From Candidatus Zixiibacteriota bacterium (GTDB taxonomy: Bacteria > Zixibacteria > MSB-5A5 > GN15 > PGXB01), in NCBI GenBank assembly GCA_016933695.1, contig JAFGAL010000021.1:1-64000 (forward strand): DNA of 64,000 nucleotides, in the 5' to 3' direction. The first letter of the stretch is position 1. Every line of letters begins with the position of its first letter. A program made the translations under genes and the position numbers. This document shows positions 34,008-42,850 of this stretch, one piece after another. The notes under the pieces are model-generated. The model had not been told where the DNA came from. It saw only the letters and a list, made by a program, of their open reading frames with translations, and made no database searches.

Positions 34008-36824
34008 TTGTCTTTCGGGAAGAATGATACGGGGACGCACCACACCGGCACGAAGCTGGGTGGAGGCATCAAGCGCAACGGCTTTCTCCTGATAGGCGGC
34101 AAGAATACTCATGACATCCGAATTCATCGGTCGTGCGCCAAAACCTTCGGTCAGGACAATCGCACAGTCGGGTTGAATCTCCTGAAAATCCTTTAGGTGC
34201 ATCGAACCGGCGATAATACCAGTTACGCCGGCATCCCGGCAGGAAGCAAGATCGGTTCTCGTGATGGTGTTCAGCATCATGATTGCACCTTGTTCCGGAA
34301 TCGTATCGTGCAATATACCGTACAACTGCCCCCCGCTTCCCCAGGCGCCTGTGATTATCGTCCCGGCATTCCCGATCAAACAACCGCGATCGGTAACCCG
34401 GGTCACACGTCCGGGCAACCAGGCGGTCAGCGACAGTTCTTCCAGAAGCGGTTCGATGACGATGATCCCATGCTCCAGATTGATATCCTTGACCGTTCCG
34501 CGCATCGGGGAACGACAAACCTTCCCCTGCCGTGATGTCAGATGCCCCGCCAGAATCTGGTTTTTCTCGACTTCATCTCCCTCTTTGCATTTTATGTATG
34601 CCGTAATGTTTTTCGGTTCGACATCGAGGATATGCGCCACGTCGACACTACCCAATTCCATTACGTGCTCTTCTTTTTCCCGAACCAGTACGACACCGTT
34701 GGGCAGGATTCTTTCGACGACGCCATTGACCGGCGAGCGATACCGTTTCACTTCCAGCAATCGGGTAGTGCGTTGCGCGATCACTTCTTTGGCCGTGATC
34801 GTATCGCCGATGCTTTTGGTAAACACCCGGCGTAAATCCTCAGCAGGAATCCCCAGCGACTCGGTGACATGCAAAAAGAACGGACGCAGGAATGACCGAT
34901 GACTTCTGGCGACAATCGTATCGGAGGTTACCCTTTCATCCTGCGTGACCAGGACTTCGCCCGGAACCGCCAGTTCGCGCGGCTCGATGATATCACCGGT
35001 GGTGACACGCGGCTCGGATTCCAGGTGCCGACGCGTTACCGACGGGAGATAATCGGCGGCGAAACCGTAATTGGCGGAATGCTCGGCCGGACGACCGCGT
35101 GCATCCAGAATCAGATGTGATCCCGCCGGAATCGCCGCATGCTTGTATTTGCATTTCAGTTTTCTGGTTGTTATGGTCAGTTCCGCCGATTCATCGGGCG
35201 TAAGATGTACGGTCCTGACGTCGCCGTATTGAAGGGACTCCTTCAGTTCCCTTCCCCGATCGGTGTGTCCCGTAACCGTCATCACCTTTTTCCCCGGCCG
35301 GGCGGTTTTATCCGGCGCAATGACTGTCCCCAGTCGTACCAAACCCAGCCGATAAAACAAATCCAGCGCCAGTTTTTCATCAACCTGGCTCAGCACGCCC
35401 AAATGCGGAAACATGAACACACTATCGACCGCAAGGTCAATGCGATGTGTCGGTTCCAGGGCATTGAGCAGGATCATGGTCGCAATCTCCCGCGGTGAGT
35501 GCGACAATCTCCCGCCGCTTCCGATCACCAGATCGTACCCGTCAAGATCGAACGCCCGGCCTTTTGGGGAACGCCCACGTCCCTTGTGCTTCAGGATATT
35601 CCAGCCCAACTCTTCCTCGGTACGACTCAAAGCCACGCCTTCCAGCACCCGAAAATGATCCTTTACCGCTTCGCGAATCGCCGCGGATGCCACCGCGCAT
35701 TCGATGACGGTGCCCTTGCGGTCAAACGGAAGTGAGGTCGGTTGCAGATATTTATTGCCGATACAATCCAGCAATTCCTCGTGGCTGATGTCGAAATCGA
35801 TCAGGCGGTGAATAGTATCAAGACCCGCCTGATCGACGACGTTGAGGATGCTGTAACTCATCCCGAGATTGGCGCTGACCGTGCGAAACAACCGTCCCCG
35901 GTCGGCAGTGAAGACATCGGTGGTGGCCCCGCCGATATCGACCGCCAGCAGGCGGGCGTTCATGTCTTTCGATGCCAGGGCCAGGATTTTCCCGACCGCC
36001 GCCGGTGTCGGCAGAAGCGTGGCGCTGACCCATTCGCGGTACGTGTCATAACCCGGCGCCCGTGACATGACATGCTCCATAAACACTTCATGGATGGCAT
36101 TTCGCGCCGGTTCGAGATTTTCCTTTTTGCTGGATGGTCGAATATTGGGAACTTCATACAGGACGAATTCATTCTCCAGGACTTCTTTGACATAGTCGGA
36201 CGCGCCTTCATTGCCCGCATATATGACGGGAAGCCTGTCCTGACGGGTGAGTTTGGGCCGAAGTCCGGCCTGCCGGAACAATTCCGCCAAAAAGACCGGG
36301 CCGTTGACCGCGCCGCCGTCGAAACCACCCGCCAGAAGCAACATGTCGGGGCGAAGGGTTTTCAGCAATTCGACTTTTTTATACGGTGTTCGTCGATCAT
36401 CGAGCGCCAGAATTCCCTGAATAATACACCCGGCCCCCAGGGCAACCCGCTCCGCGCTTCGTGTGGTCACTTCGCCGACCAATCCGGCGACCACGATCGC
36501 CAGTCCCCCGCCGGCGCTCGATGTCGAGAGACAGGGCACCGCCGGAGTATCGCCGTCGAGCAGTGTCACGCCGACGCGTTTTTCAAGTTCACGCAGGGCA
36601 TTGACCACCCCGATGGTGACATCCTCGTACGGTTTTTCCACCGTGGTCGGTTTTTCCTCACGATAAAACCGCCAGTCGTCCTCCTTCCGGAATAAAAGCA
36701 CCTTGGTCGTGGTACTGCCGATATCAATCACACAGAAACATTTTTTCTCGCGGATCAGTGATTGAAAATCGATTGTGTCGTTTTCGTGCAATACGTCTCC
36801 GGTTCCGGGTATGACATTTGTCAT
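34005..36824 (-). CDS. Giant MutL/GlmL-family ATPase with C-terminal sandwich-type extension
   Basis: 939 residues. The first about 600 residues resemble the MutL/GlmL family linked to adenosylcobalamin aminomutases (glutamate mutase, ornithine aminomutase). These are actin-fold ATPases; both phosphate motifs are seen ('CVIDIGSTTTKVLLF' and 'LLAVDIGGATTDVFTADRG'), and 'LLAGGFDGGAVNGPVFLAEL' is typical. The usual family length is roughly 450-600. The C-terminal about 340 residues hold two hammerhead-like motifs, 'RSPVNGVVERILPNGV' and 'RSPMRGTVKDINLEHG', like biotinyl/lipoyl sandwich folds but with no modifiable lysine seen. No aminomutase subunit is in the window. The role could be a reactivase or a separate adapted function. 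It converges on the TldE-like gene. Confidence 0.8.
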   Translation of the reverse strand: MTNVIPGTGDVLHENDTIDFQSLIREKKCFCVIDIGSTTTKVLLFRKEDDWRFYREEKPTTVEKPYEDVTIGVVNALRELEKRVGVTLLDGDTPAVPCLSTSSAGGGLAIVVAGLVGEVTTRSAERVALGAGCIIQGILALDDRRTPYKKVELLKTLRPDMLLLAGGFDGGAVNGPVFLAELFRQAGLRPKLTRQDRLPVIYAGNEGASDYVKEVLENEFVLYEVPNIRPSSKKENLEPARNAIHEVFMEHVMSRAPGYDTYREWVSATLLPTPAAVGKILALASKDMNARLLAVDIGGATTDVFTADRGRLFRTVSANLGMSYSILNVVDQAGLDTIHRLIDFDISHEELLDCIGNKYLQPTSLPFDRKGTVIECAVASAAIREAVKDHFRVLEGVALSRTEEELGWNILKHKGRGRSPKGRAFDLDGYDLVIGSGGRLSHSPREIATMILLNALEPTHRIDLAVDSVFMFPHLGVLSQVDEKLALDLFYRLGLVRLGTVIAPDKTARPGKKVMTVTGHTDRGRELKESLQYGDVRTVHLTPDESAELTITTRKLKCKYKHAAIPAGSHLILDARGRPAEHSANYGFAADYLPSVTRRHLESEPRVTTGDIIEPRELAVPGEVLVTQDERVTSDTIVARSHRSFLRPFFLHVTESLGIPAEDLRRVFTKSIGDTITAKEVIAQRTTRLLEVKRYRSPVNGVVERILPNGVVLVREKEEHVMELGSVDVAHILDVEPKNITAYIKCKEGDEVEKNQILAGHLTSRQGKVCRSPMRGTVKDINLEHGIIVIEPLLEELSLTAWLPGRVTRVTDRGCLIGNAGTIITGAWGSGGQLYGILHDTIPEQGAIMMLNTITRTDLASCRDAGVTGIIAGSMHLKDFQEIQPDCAIVLTEGFGARPMNSDVMSILAAYQEKAVALDASTQLRAGVVRPRIILPERQ

Positions 36825-36971
36825 CCCGGCGATATGTTGCCATTATTAACTGCGCAGTAAATGATAAGACCGGAGTCGAAAAACTCAAGCCTTAAATGAA
36901 ATAAAAAACATGCCGTGCGTCGAAAACCATGCGGGCGTTCGGCGATAATAAGGCGTAGTGACGATTCTCGC

Positions 36972-39900
36972 TTACACCGTTTTGACAGATGTCGGAGTTT
37001 TTAGCGACTTCCGCACGGCACTGCCGATATCGTCGAGTGTAAACGGCTTCCGGATATACGCGCCGGCGCCGAGCTTCTGCATTTCCCGAACCCGGTCGGT
37101 CATCGAAAAGCCACTGATAATAACCGCCTTCTGGCTCGCACGATGCGACAGGATTTCCCGATACGTGTCCAGTCCGTCAAAATCCCGCTCCATTATCATA
37201 TCCAGCACCAGTAGATCAACCGGATGTTCTTTCACAAACGCCACCGCTTCGTGACCGTTCGCAACGGCGCTGACCTGGTATCCGAGCGATGACAGCAAAT
37301 CGACGGCGATATCTCTCTGTTCGGCGACATCATCGACAATTAAAATCGATTCGCGGCCGCTGAGGTCATGATCCGGTTTGGTCTCATCCATTGTCAGTTT
37401 CCCACTGACCGGAAAATACAAAATGAATTCGGTTCCTTCTCCCACCACGGACTTGATATCATACATCCCCTTGTGATCCTTGACAATACCATAGACTACC
37501 GATAATCCCAGACCACTTCCACTGGTTCCCATCTTCTTTTTGGAGTAATACGGTTCGAAAATGCGATTCAAATCTTCGGGCGCGATTCCCATGCCGGTAT
37601 CGCGAACCCGAAGTGCCAAATGCGGTCCCGGTTCGAATTGAATACATTCGACCGGACACTTCTGAAGATTGACCTCTTCCGTGATAATCGTCAGGGTGCC
37701 GCCGTCCGGCATGGCATCGAACGCGTTGACGATCAGATTCATGACGACTTTCGACAAATGCGGAATCGATCCCTGGATCGCATAGTGGGCATCATGCAGG
37801 TATTGCTCCACGGTAACATCCGGACGCTTCTCCATCAGGCCGATGAAACTGGGCGAATCCAGATAGCCGCGCACCACCTCATTGATATCAAGCGCTGCCA
37901 TTTCATAGCGTCCGCGGCGCGCCAGAGTCAGCAAATCCTGAATCACGTCAGCGGCGTCTCTGGCGGCATTACCGATGCGCTGGACCTGTTTGCGGACCGG
38001 ACTGTCATCCGGAAGTTTGCGCAGAATGAGTTCCGGATATCCCACCAGCGGGCCGAGCATGTTGTTCAGGTCATGCGCCACACCGCCGGCCAGCACACCC
38101 AGCGACTTCATACGCTCGGCCTTTTCCAACTGCTCCTGCAGTTTGCGCTGCTGTTCCTCGACCTGTTTTCGTTCGGAAATATCCCGCGCCACACAGATCA
38201 TCCCGCCGTCATCAAGAATCGCCAGCGAGATTTCCTGCGGAAATAAACTGCCGTCTTTGCGCCGTCCGAGCGTTTCTCCGGTCCAGCTTCCATTTTTATG
38301 AAAAACCGGCATGATCTCCCCCAGCACACGACTGAGTTCGATATCATCATAAAGCATATGCCAGCGTTTGCCGAGAAGTTCGAGCGGCGAATTGTACCCG
38401 TACATATCCGCATGAGCCTGGTTGAGATAAGTAAACAATCCGTCTTTGTCGTGAAGCGCCATCCCTTCGGAAACGTTTTCCATCGCCACCAGGTGACTGC
38501 GCAGTTGTTTCTCGGTGCGTTTGCGTTCGGTGATATCACGGAACGCTCCCTGCACCATGATCGCCTCGCCGTCGGCGTCGTGTACGATTTTGGTGTTAAC
38601 CGACACCGGCAGAGGATATCCGTCACGGTGTTTGAGAACGATCTCATAGTCGTTCGCGTAACCGTGTTCCTGCAGGACTTTCAGGAGTTGACCGCGGGTC
38701 TTCGGATCGTAATAAAAGTCGGTAATCGGACGACCGATGGCATCTTCCACTTTAAACCCAAGTATCGTCTCGACCGAAGGTGAGAGAGTTATTATGTTGC
38801 CGATCATGTCGGCTTCATAATACACATCGAGAAAATTGTTGAAAATGGAACGGTATTTTTCCTCATTGCGGCGAATGGTTTCTTCCGTCCGGCGCCGTTC
38901 GGTCACATCGCGCAACACTCCGGTCACCCTGGCGATCTTGCCGCGCTCCCGAATGATTTTACCTCTCTCCTCGGCGTAGTGCACAGTTCCGTCTTTTCCG
39001 AGGAAGCGGAATTCAATGGGAAACTCGTTGCCGGTCTCGAAGATCCTGTTCAGGCAGTCATAGAAGAATTCGCGATCATCCGGATGTATGAATTCACTGG
39101 TGTGATGTCCGACAACATCCCCGGGCGAATACCCGAAACAGGAAACTTGCGGGCTGATATATGTTACGATTCCCTCGGTCGTGTAAGAATAAAAGACATC
39201 CATTGTGTTGGTGATAATGGCCCGCAGTTTTTCCTCGGATTTCCGCAATGCCGCTTCCGCGCTTCTGCGTTCGGTAATATCAACGGAAACACCCAGCACC
39301 GCCGGCCCCGATTGCCCGGCAAACCGAATCGGAATCTTGCTGGTTTGCAGATAATGCACCGTGCCGTCCGGATGGATAAACCGTTCCTCCGGAATAAAGA
39401 CCGGGCTTCCGGATTCCATGACTTCTCGATCATCCTTGAGATATTGTGAGGCATCAATCTTGTTGCGGTACATGCCATGCAAACTCTTCCCGATAATTCC
39501 CTGCGGGGTTACCCCGTAGATTTCCGCCACGGTTCGATTGGCAAGGATAAATCGGCCCTCTTGATCCCGGGCGTAAATCATGTGCGGCACCAGGTCGATC
39601 ACCTGTCGCAGGCGTTCCTCGCTTTCGCGCAAGGCCTCCTCGGTAAATTTGCGTTCGGTAATATCCCGGGCGATCCCCATAATCAACGTCTTCCCCTCGA
39701 GCATAATCGGGACCACCCTGATTTCCACGCTGACTTTGCGGCCGTCATGTCGCAACAGCGTATATTCAGCAGGACTTGAAGCTCCATTGGTCAGGCTTTG
39801 CTGTATCATTTCCCCGGCAAACTGTTTTTCTTCATCGGAAATCAGATTGGTATCATAAATAGTCTTGCCGATAAGTTCCTCTTTTTCGTAACCGACCATT

Positions 39901-40787
39901 TGCGCGGCCGTCGTATTGCCGTCAAGAAACCGCCCGTCGGCGTCTATCAGAAAATAGGCATCCGGGGCGTATTCGAACAGCCGCCGGAATCGTTCTTCGG
40001 AGTCACGCAACTGTCGTTGCGCCCGCTGACGGTTCGTGATATCACGAAAAGCCGCCACAACTCCCTTGCGGGCGCCGTGCTCGTCCTGAATCGGCGCCAC
40101 GGTTCCGGCGATCGGGATTTCCCTGCCCTGCATGTCAATGACAATCGTCTCATCGGACGTCGCATACACCCGACCGTCGCGAAGCACCCGTTCCAGGATA
40201 TCCACGCAGATCAAATCCTCTTTGCGATCGTGAATGGAAAACAAGTCATCCAGTTTTTTGCCGAGACCGGCCAGGGCCTTGATCCCCATCAGTCGCTCCG
40301 CCGCCGGATTGATAAACCGAATGTGCGCACCGTTATCGGTGGCAATCACCGCTTCACCGATGCCGGTTAATGTCGCTTCCAGATATCGTTCACTGTCGCG
40401 AAGTCTCAACTCCATGCGATGACGGTACAGCGCCATCTCCACCGTCGTATGCAGATCACGTTCCTCGAACGGTTTCATCAAGTACCCGTATGGCTCGGTG
40501 ATCTTGGCTCGCTGCAAAGTGTCATTGTCGGCATATGCCGTTAAAAACACGATCGGAATGGCGTACTTGGTTTTGATCTGTTCCGCCGCCGTTACGCCAT
40601 CCATATCGCCACGCAGTCGAATATCCATCAGAATCAAATCGGGTTTGCACTCCCCCGCTTTGAACACGGCCTGCCGGCCGGTCGCCACCACGGCCGGCAC
40701 CTGATAGCCGAGCCGCAACAGCGTGTCTTTGATATCCATGGCAATGATGCTTTCATCCTCGACAACCATTACGTTTATGTCTGTCAT
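36972..40787 (-). CDS. Hybrid sensor histidine kinase: receiver - six PAS - kinase - receiver
   Basis: 1271 residues. Order: N-terminal receiver (about 1-125, 'VMVVEDESIIAMDI', Asp in 'LILMDIRLRGD'), six PAS/PAC units starting near 131, 260, 385, 510, 635 and 757, then a HisKA-type dimer domain with 'GGVAHDLNNMLGPLVGYPEL', an ATPase domain ('NLIVNAFDAMPDGG', 'DTGMGIAPEDL') and a C-terminal receiver ('ILIVDDVAEQRDIAVDL', Asp in 'LLVLDMIMERD'). No membrane segment is seen, so it is cytosolic. With receivers at both ends it probably takes phosphate from another kinase, likely the adjacent CHASE8-HAMP kinase. No DNA-binding output is in the operon. It is the last gene of the TonB-YfiR-kinase operon, 28 bases after the previous gene. 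Confidence 0.92.
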   Translation of the reverse strand: MTDINVMVVEDESIIAMDIKDTLLRLGYQVPAVVATGRQAVFKAGECKPDLILMDIRLRGDMDGVTAAEQIKTKYAIPIVFLTAYADNDTLQRAKITEPYGYLMKPFEERDLHTTVEMALYRHRMELRLRDSERYLEATLTGIGEAVIATDNGAHIRFINPAAERLMGIKALAGLGKKLDDLFSIHDRKEDLICVDILERVLRDGRVYATSDETIVIDMQGREIPIAGTVAPIQDEHGARKGVVAAFRDITNRQRAQRQLRDSEERFRRLFEYAPDAYFLIDADGRFLDGNTTAAQMVGYEKEELIGKTIYDTNLISDEEKQFAGEMIQQSLTNGASSPAEYTLLRHDGRKVSVEIRVVPIMLEGKTLIMGIARDITERKFTEEALRESEERLRQVIDLVPHMIYARDQEGRFILANRTVAEIYGVTPQGIIGKSLHGMYRNKIDASQYLKDDREVMESGSPVFIPEERFIHPDGTVHYLQTSKIPIRFAGQSGPAVLGVSVDITERRSAEAALRKSEEKLRAIITNTMDVFYSYTTEGIVTYISPQVSCFGYSPGDVVGHHTSEFIHPDDREFFYDCLNRIFETGNEFPIEFRFLGKDGTVHYAEERGKIIRERGKIARVTGVLRDVTERRRTEETIRRNEEKYRSIFNNFLDVYYEADMIGNIITLSPSVETILGFKVEDAIGRPITDFYYDPKTRGQLLKVLQEHGYANDYEIVLKHRDGYPLPVSVNTKIVHDADGEAIMVQGAFRDITERKRTEKQLRSHLVAMENVSEGMALHDKDGLFTYLNQAHADMYGYNSPLELLGKRWHMLYDDIELSRVLGEIMPVFHKNGSWTGETLGRRKDGSLFPQEISLAILDDGGMICVARDISERKQVEEQQRKLQEQLEKAERMKSLGVLAGGVAHDLNNMLGPLVGYPELILRKLPDDSPVRKQVQRIGNAARDAADVIQDLLTLARRGRYEMAALDINEVVRGYLDSPSFIGLMEKRPDVTVEQYLHDAHYAIQGSIPHLSKVVMNLIVNAFDAMPDGGTLTIITEEVNLQKCPVECIQFEPGPHLALRVRDTGMGIAPEDLNRIFEPYYSKKKMGTSGSGLGLSVVYGIVKDHKGMYDIKSVVGEGTEFILYFPVSGKLTMDETKPDHDLSGRESILIVDDVAEQRDIAVDLLSSLGYQVSAVANGHEAVAFVKEHPVDLLVLDMIMERDFDGLDTYREILSHRASQKAVIISGFSMTDRVREMQKLGAGAYIRKPFTLDDIGSAVRKSLKTPTSVKTV

Positions 40788-40815
40788 TGCCGTTGTCTCC
40801 CTTTATTACATGATA

Positions 40816-42228
40816 TTATACTTCAAACGTCAATCGGAATGTCGTGCCGCCGCTCCGGTCAAGCACAATCGTTCCCTTGAGCTGACTGGTGAGCGTGGTC
40901 ACCAGTTGCATGCCCAATGATTCGGTGTTATGAAAATCCAGGTTCTCCGGCATGCCCCGCCCGTTGTCACTCACCGTCAATTGCATGGTCCCGTTTTCCT
41001 TGTGACGCAGTTTAATGGCGATCTCCCCTTTCTCGCCGGTCGCAAAGGCATGTTTTAGGCTGTTGGAAACGAGCTCATTCAGAATCAGTCCGCACGGTAC
41101 GGCGGTGTCGATACCCAGGTAGATGTCCTTGACGTCCACGTGCAAATTGATGCGTCCGGAATCAACGGCATAACTGCGGGTCAGATAGGTGGTCAGATTC
41201 CGCGTGTATTCGGAGAAATCAATCAGGGACAAATCCTGTGACTGATACAGTTTTTCATGAATCAACGCCATGGATCGCACCCGGTGCTGGCTTTCCGTAA
41301 ACATCTCCAGGGCTTTCGGATCCAGAATACACCGGGACTGCAGATTCAGCAGACTGGAAATCACCTGGAGGTTGTTTTTCACCCGATGATGAATTTCCTT
41401 GAGCAGGACTTCCTTTTCCCGCAACGATTTGGTAATGCGGTCTTCGACTCTTTTCCGCTCGACCAGTTCCACCTGAAGCTGCTGGGTCCATTCCGTCAGT
41501 TTGTCATGCGCCTTCTGCAGGGCGTCATCGCGGTATTGTATGTTGGCAAGCATGTCATTGAAACTGTCGATTAAATAACCGGTCTCGTCATTGCCCGTCT
41601 TCTCGGCTCGAACCGTGTAGTCCTCCTTCTCCGTGACCGTCCGCGCCAGTCGCGTCAGATGCAGAATCGGTTCGGAGATGACCCGTTGCAGGCGGGTCGC
41701 CATTCCGAAGGCGATCACCAGCGCGGTGAGGGCGAATACCGCGACAATGCCGACATATCGATTCAACCGGTCTTGCAATCCGTAAAGACTCGCCTCAATC
41801 CGTACCATGCCGATGTTTTCCCCGTCAAAATCGATATATCGCGCGTATGTCAATGAGTTTCTATGCATTACCAAACCCGTGTCACCGATCGGCGGAGGCT
41901 GATAGGATGACAGGGAATCGTCTTTGACATAACTGGCAAGGACACTTCCGTCGTTGGTATACACCGTGGTTGTTATGATAAACGGCAGGGTGGCCAGCGA
42001 AGCCAGGATTTCCTGGGCGTCCGTGGGATTATTAAACGTAATTGCCGCGGAGCTGTTAATCGCAATCACACCGGCAATGTTATCGATAAAGCGTACGATT
42101 TCATGTTTATAATTGATACGGTCAAATGACACGAACGCGATACTGGTCAACAGCAGAACAATACCGGTTACCACCAGAATAAGGGCAATCAGTTTGTGCT
42201 TGATGGACATGTTGCGGAGGGCTTTCAT
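40816..42228 (-). CDS. Membrane histidine kinase with CHASE8-like sensor, HAMP and HisKA_2
   Basis: 470 residues. Two transmembrane helices (about 10-32 and 160-180) flank a periplasmic segment with '[19 protein letters not shown]' and '[14 protein letters not shown]', very like the CHASE8 sensor of YfiN/TpbB diguanylate cyclases. A HAMP domain and short coiled coil follow, then a HisKA_2-type domain ('[20 protein letters not shown]') and an ATPase domain ('[15 protein letters not shown]', '[15 protein letters not shown]'). It begins 1 base after the YfiR stop, so the two are coupled. The natural reading is that periplasmic YfiR controls this kinase, as it controls YfiN in Pseudomonas, but with phosphotransfer as output. 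Confidence 0.9.
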   Translation of the reverse strand: MKALRNMSIKHKLIALILVVTGIVLLLTSIAFVSFDRINYKHEIVRFIDNIAGVIAINSSAAITFNNPTDAQEILASLATLPFIITTTVYTNDGSVLASYVKDDSLSSYQPPPIGDTGLVMHRNSLTYARYIDFDGENIGMVRIEASLYGLQDRLNRYVGIVAVFALTALVIAFGMATRLQRVISEPILHLTRLARTVTEKEDYTVRAEKTGNDETGYLIDSFNDMLANIQYRDDALQKAHDKLTEWTQQLQVELVERKRVEDRITKSLREKEVLLKEIHHRVKNNLQVISSLLNLQSRCILDPKALEMFTESQHRVRSMALIHEKLYQSQDLSLIDFSEYTRNLTTYLTRSYAVDSGRINLHVDVKDIYLGIDTAVPCGLILNELVSNSLKHAFATGEKGEIAIKLRHKENGTMQLTVSDNGRGMPENLDFHNTESLGMQLVTTLTSQLKGTIVLDRSGGTTFRLTFEV

Positions 42229-42229
42229 G

Positions 42230-42829
42230 TCAACGTCCCTCCGCGGAGGATGATTCGGGAACGATTCGCGCCAGCTTCAGCAGGTGTGAACTGATCGTCA
42301 ATCCGGCCCGGCGAGTCGCTTCCGGATTGATTTCAAACCGAACCTTGTTATCCTCCATGAACAAGTTGATCATCCCGCCCCTGGCGGTAAAACGACCGCA
42401 TTCCCCGATCGTTAACAGCGGTCGGTCCCGAAGGGTATCCAGTAAAGCAACCTGTCGATCCTGGATGTCATGAGCAAAACACAGAATATGCAAATCCGTC
42501 AACTGCGTGTCATCATTCACCGGAATAACTTCCAGTTGACGGCCGTATGCCGTTTTTCCCTGTACCGTTTCTTTCAGAATTCGTACGAATTCGATATCAT
42601 CGAACACGCCGATACGCACCGGTGCGGAATCATCGGGGAATACTTCAGATGGCCAGTCCACGAACTTGGTGAAGTTGTACACATATGCGGCCTTGACATC
42701 GAACTCGGATGGTTGATGACCGTGGGCAACCGCCGCCAGGGAAGACACCAGAAAGGCACAGAAAAACCACAGAACGACCGCCAGAGGCGCGGGAACATCA
42801 ACCCGGTCAGATATCCTGGTATACTTCAC
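42230..42829 (-). CDS. YfiR-family periplasmic regulator
   Basis: 199 residues (DUF4154/YfiR family). The signal peptide ends near 'AAVAHG'. Family features are '[19 protein letters not shown]' near the mature N-terminus, '[12 protein letters not shown]', and '[20 protein letters not shown]' near the C-terminus. YfiR of Pseudomonas is a periplasmic repressor that binds the periplasmic part of a CHASE8 protein. Here it sits between a TonB-dependent receptor (21 bases upstream) and a CHASE8-like kinase (1 base downstream). It could carry signal from the outer membrane to the kinase (inference). Confidence 0.9.
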   Translation of the reverse strand: MKYTRISDRVDVPAPLAVVLWFFCAFLVSSLAAVAHGHQPSEFDVKAAYVYNFTKFVDWPSEVFPDDSAPVRIGVFDDIEFVRILKETVQGKTAYGRQLEVIPVNDDTQLTDLHILCFAHDIQDRQVALLDTLRDRPLLTIGECGRFTARGGMINLFMEDNKVRFEINPEATRRAGLTISSHLLKLARIVPESSSAEGR

Positions 42830-42850
42830 AACGTTTACTCCCCGGCATCA

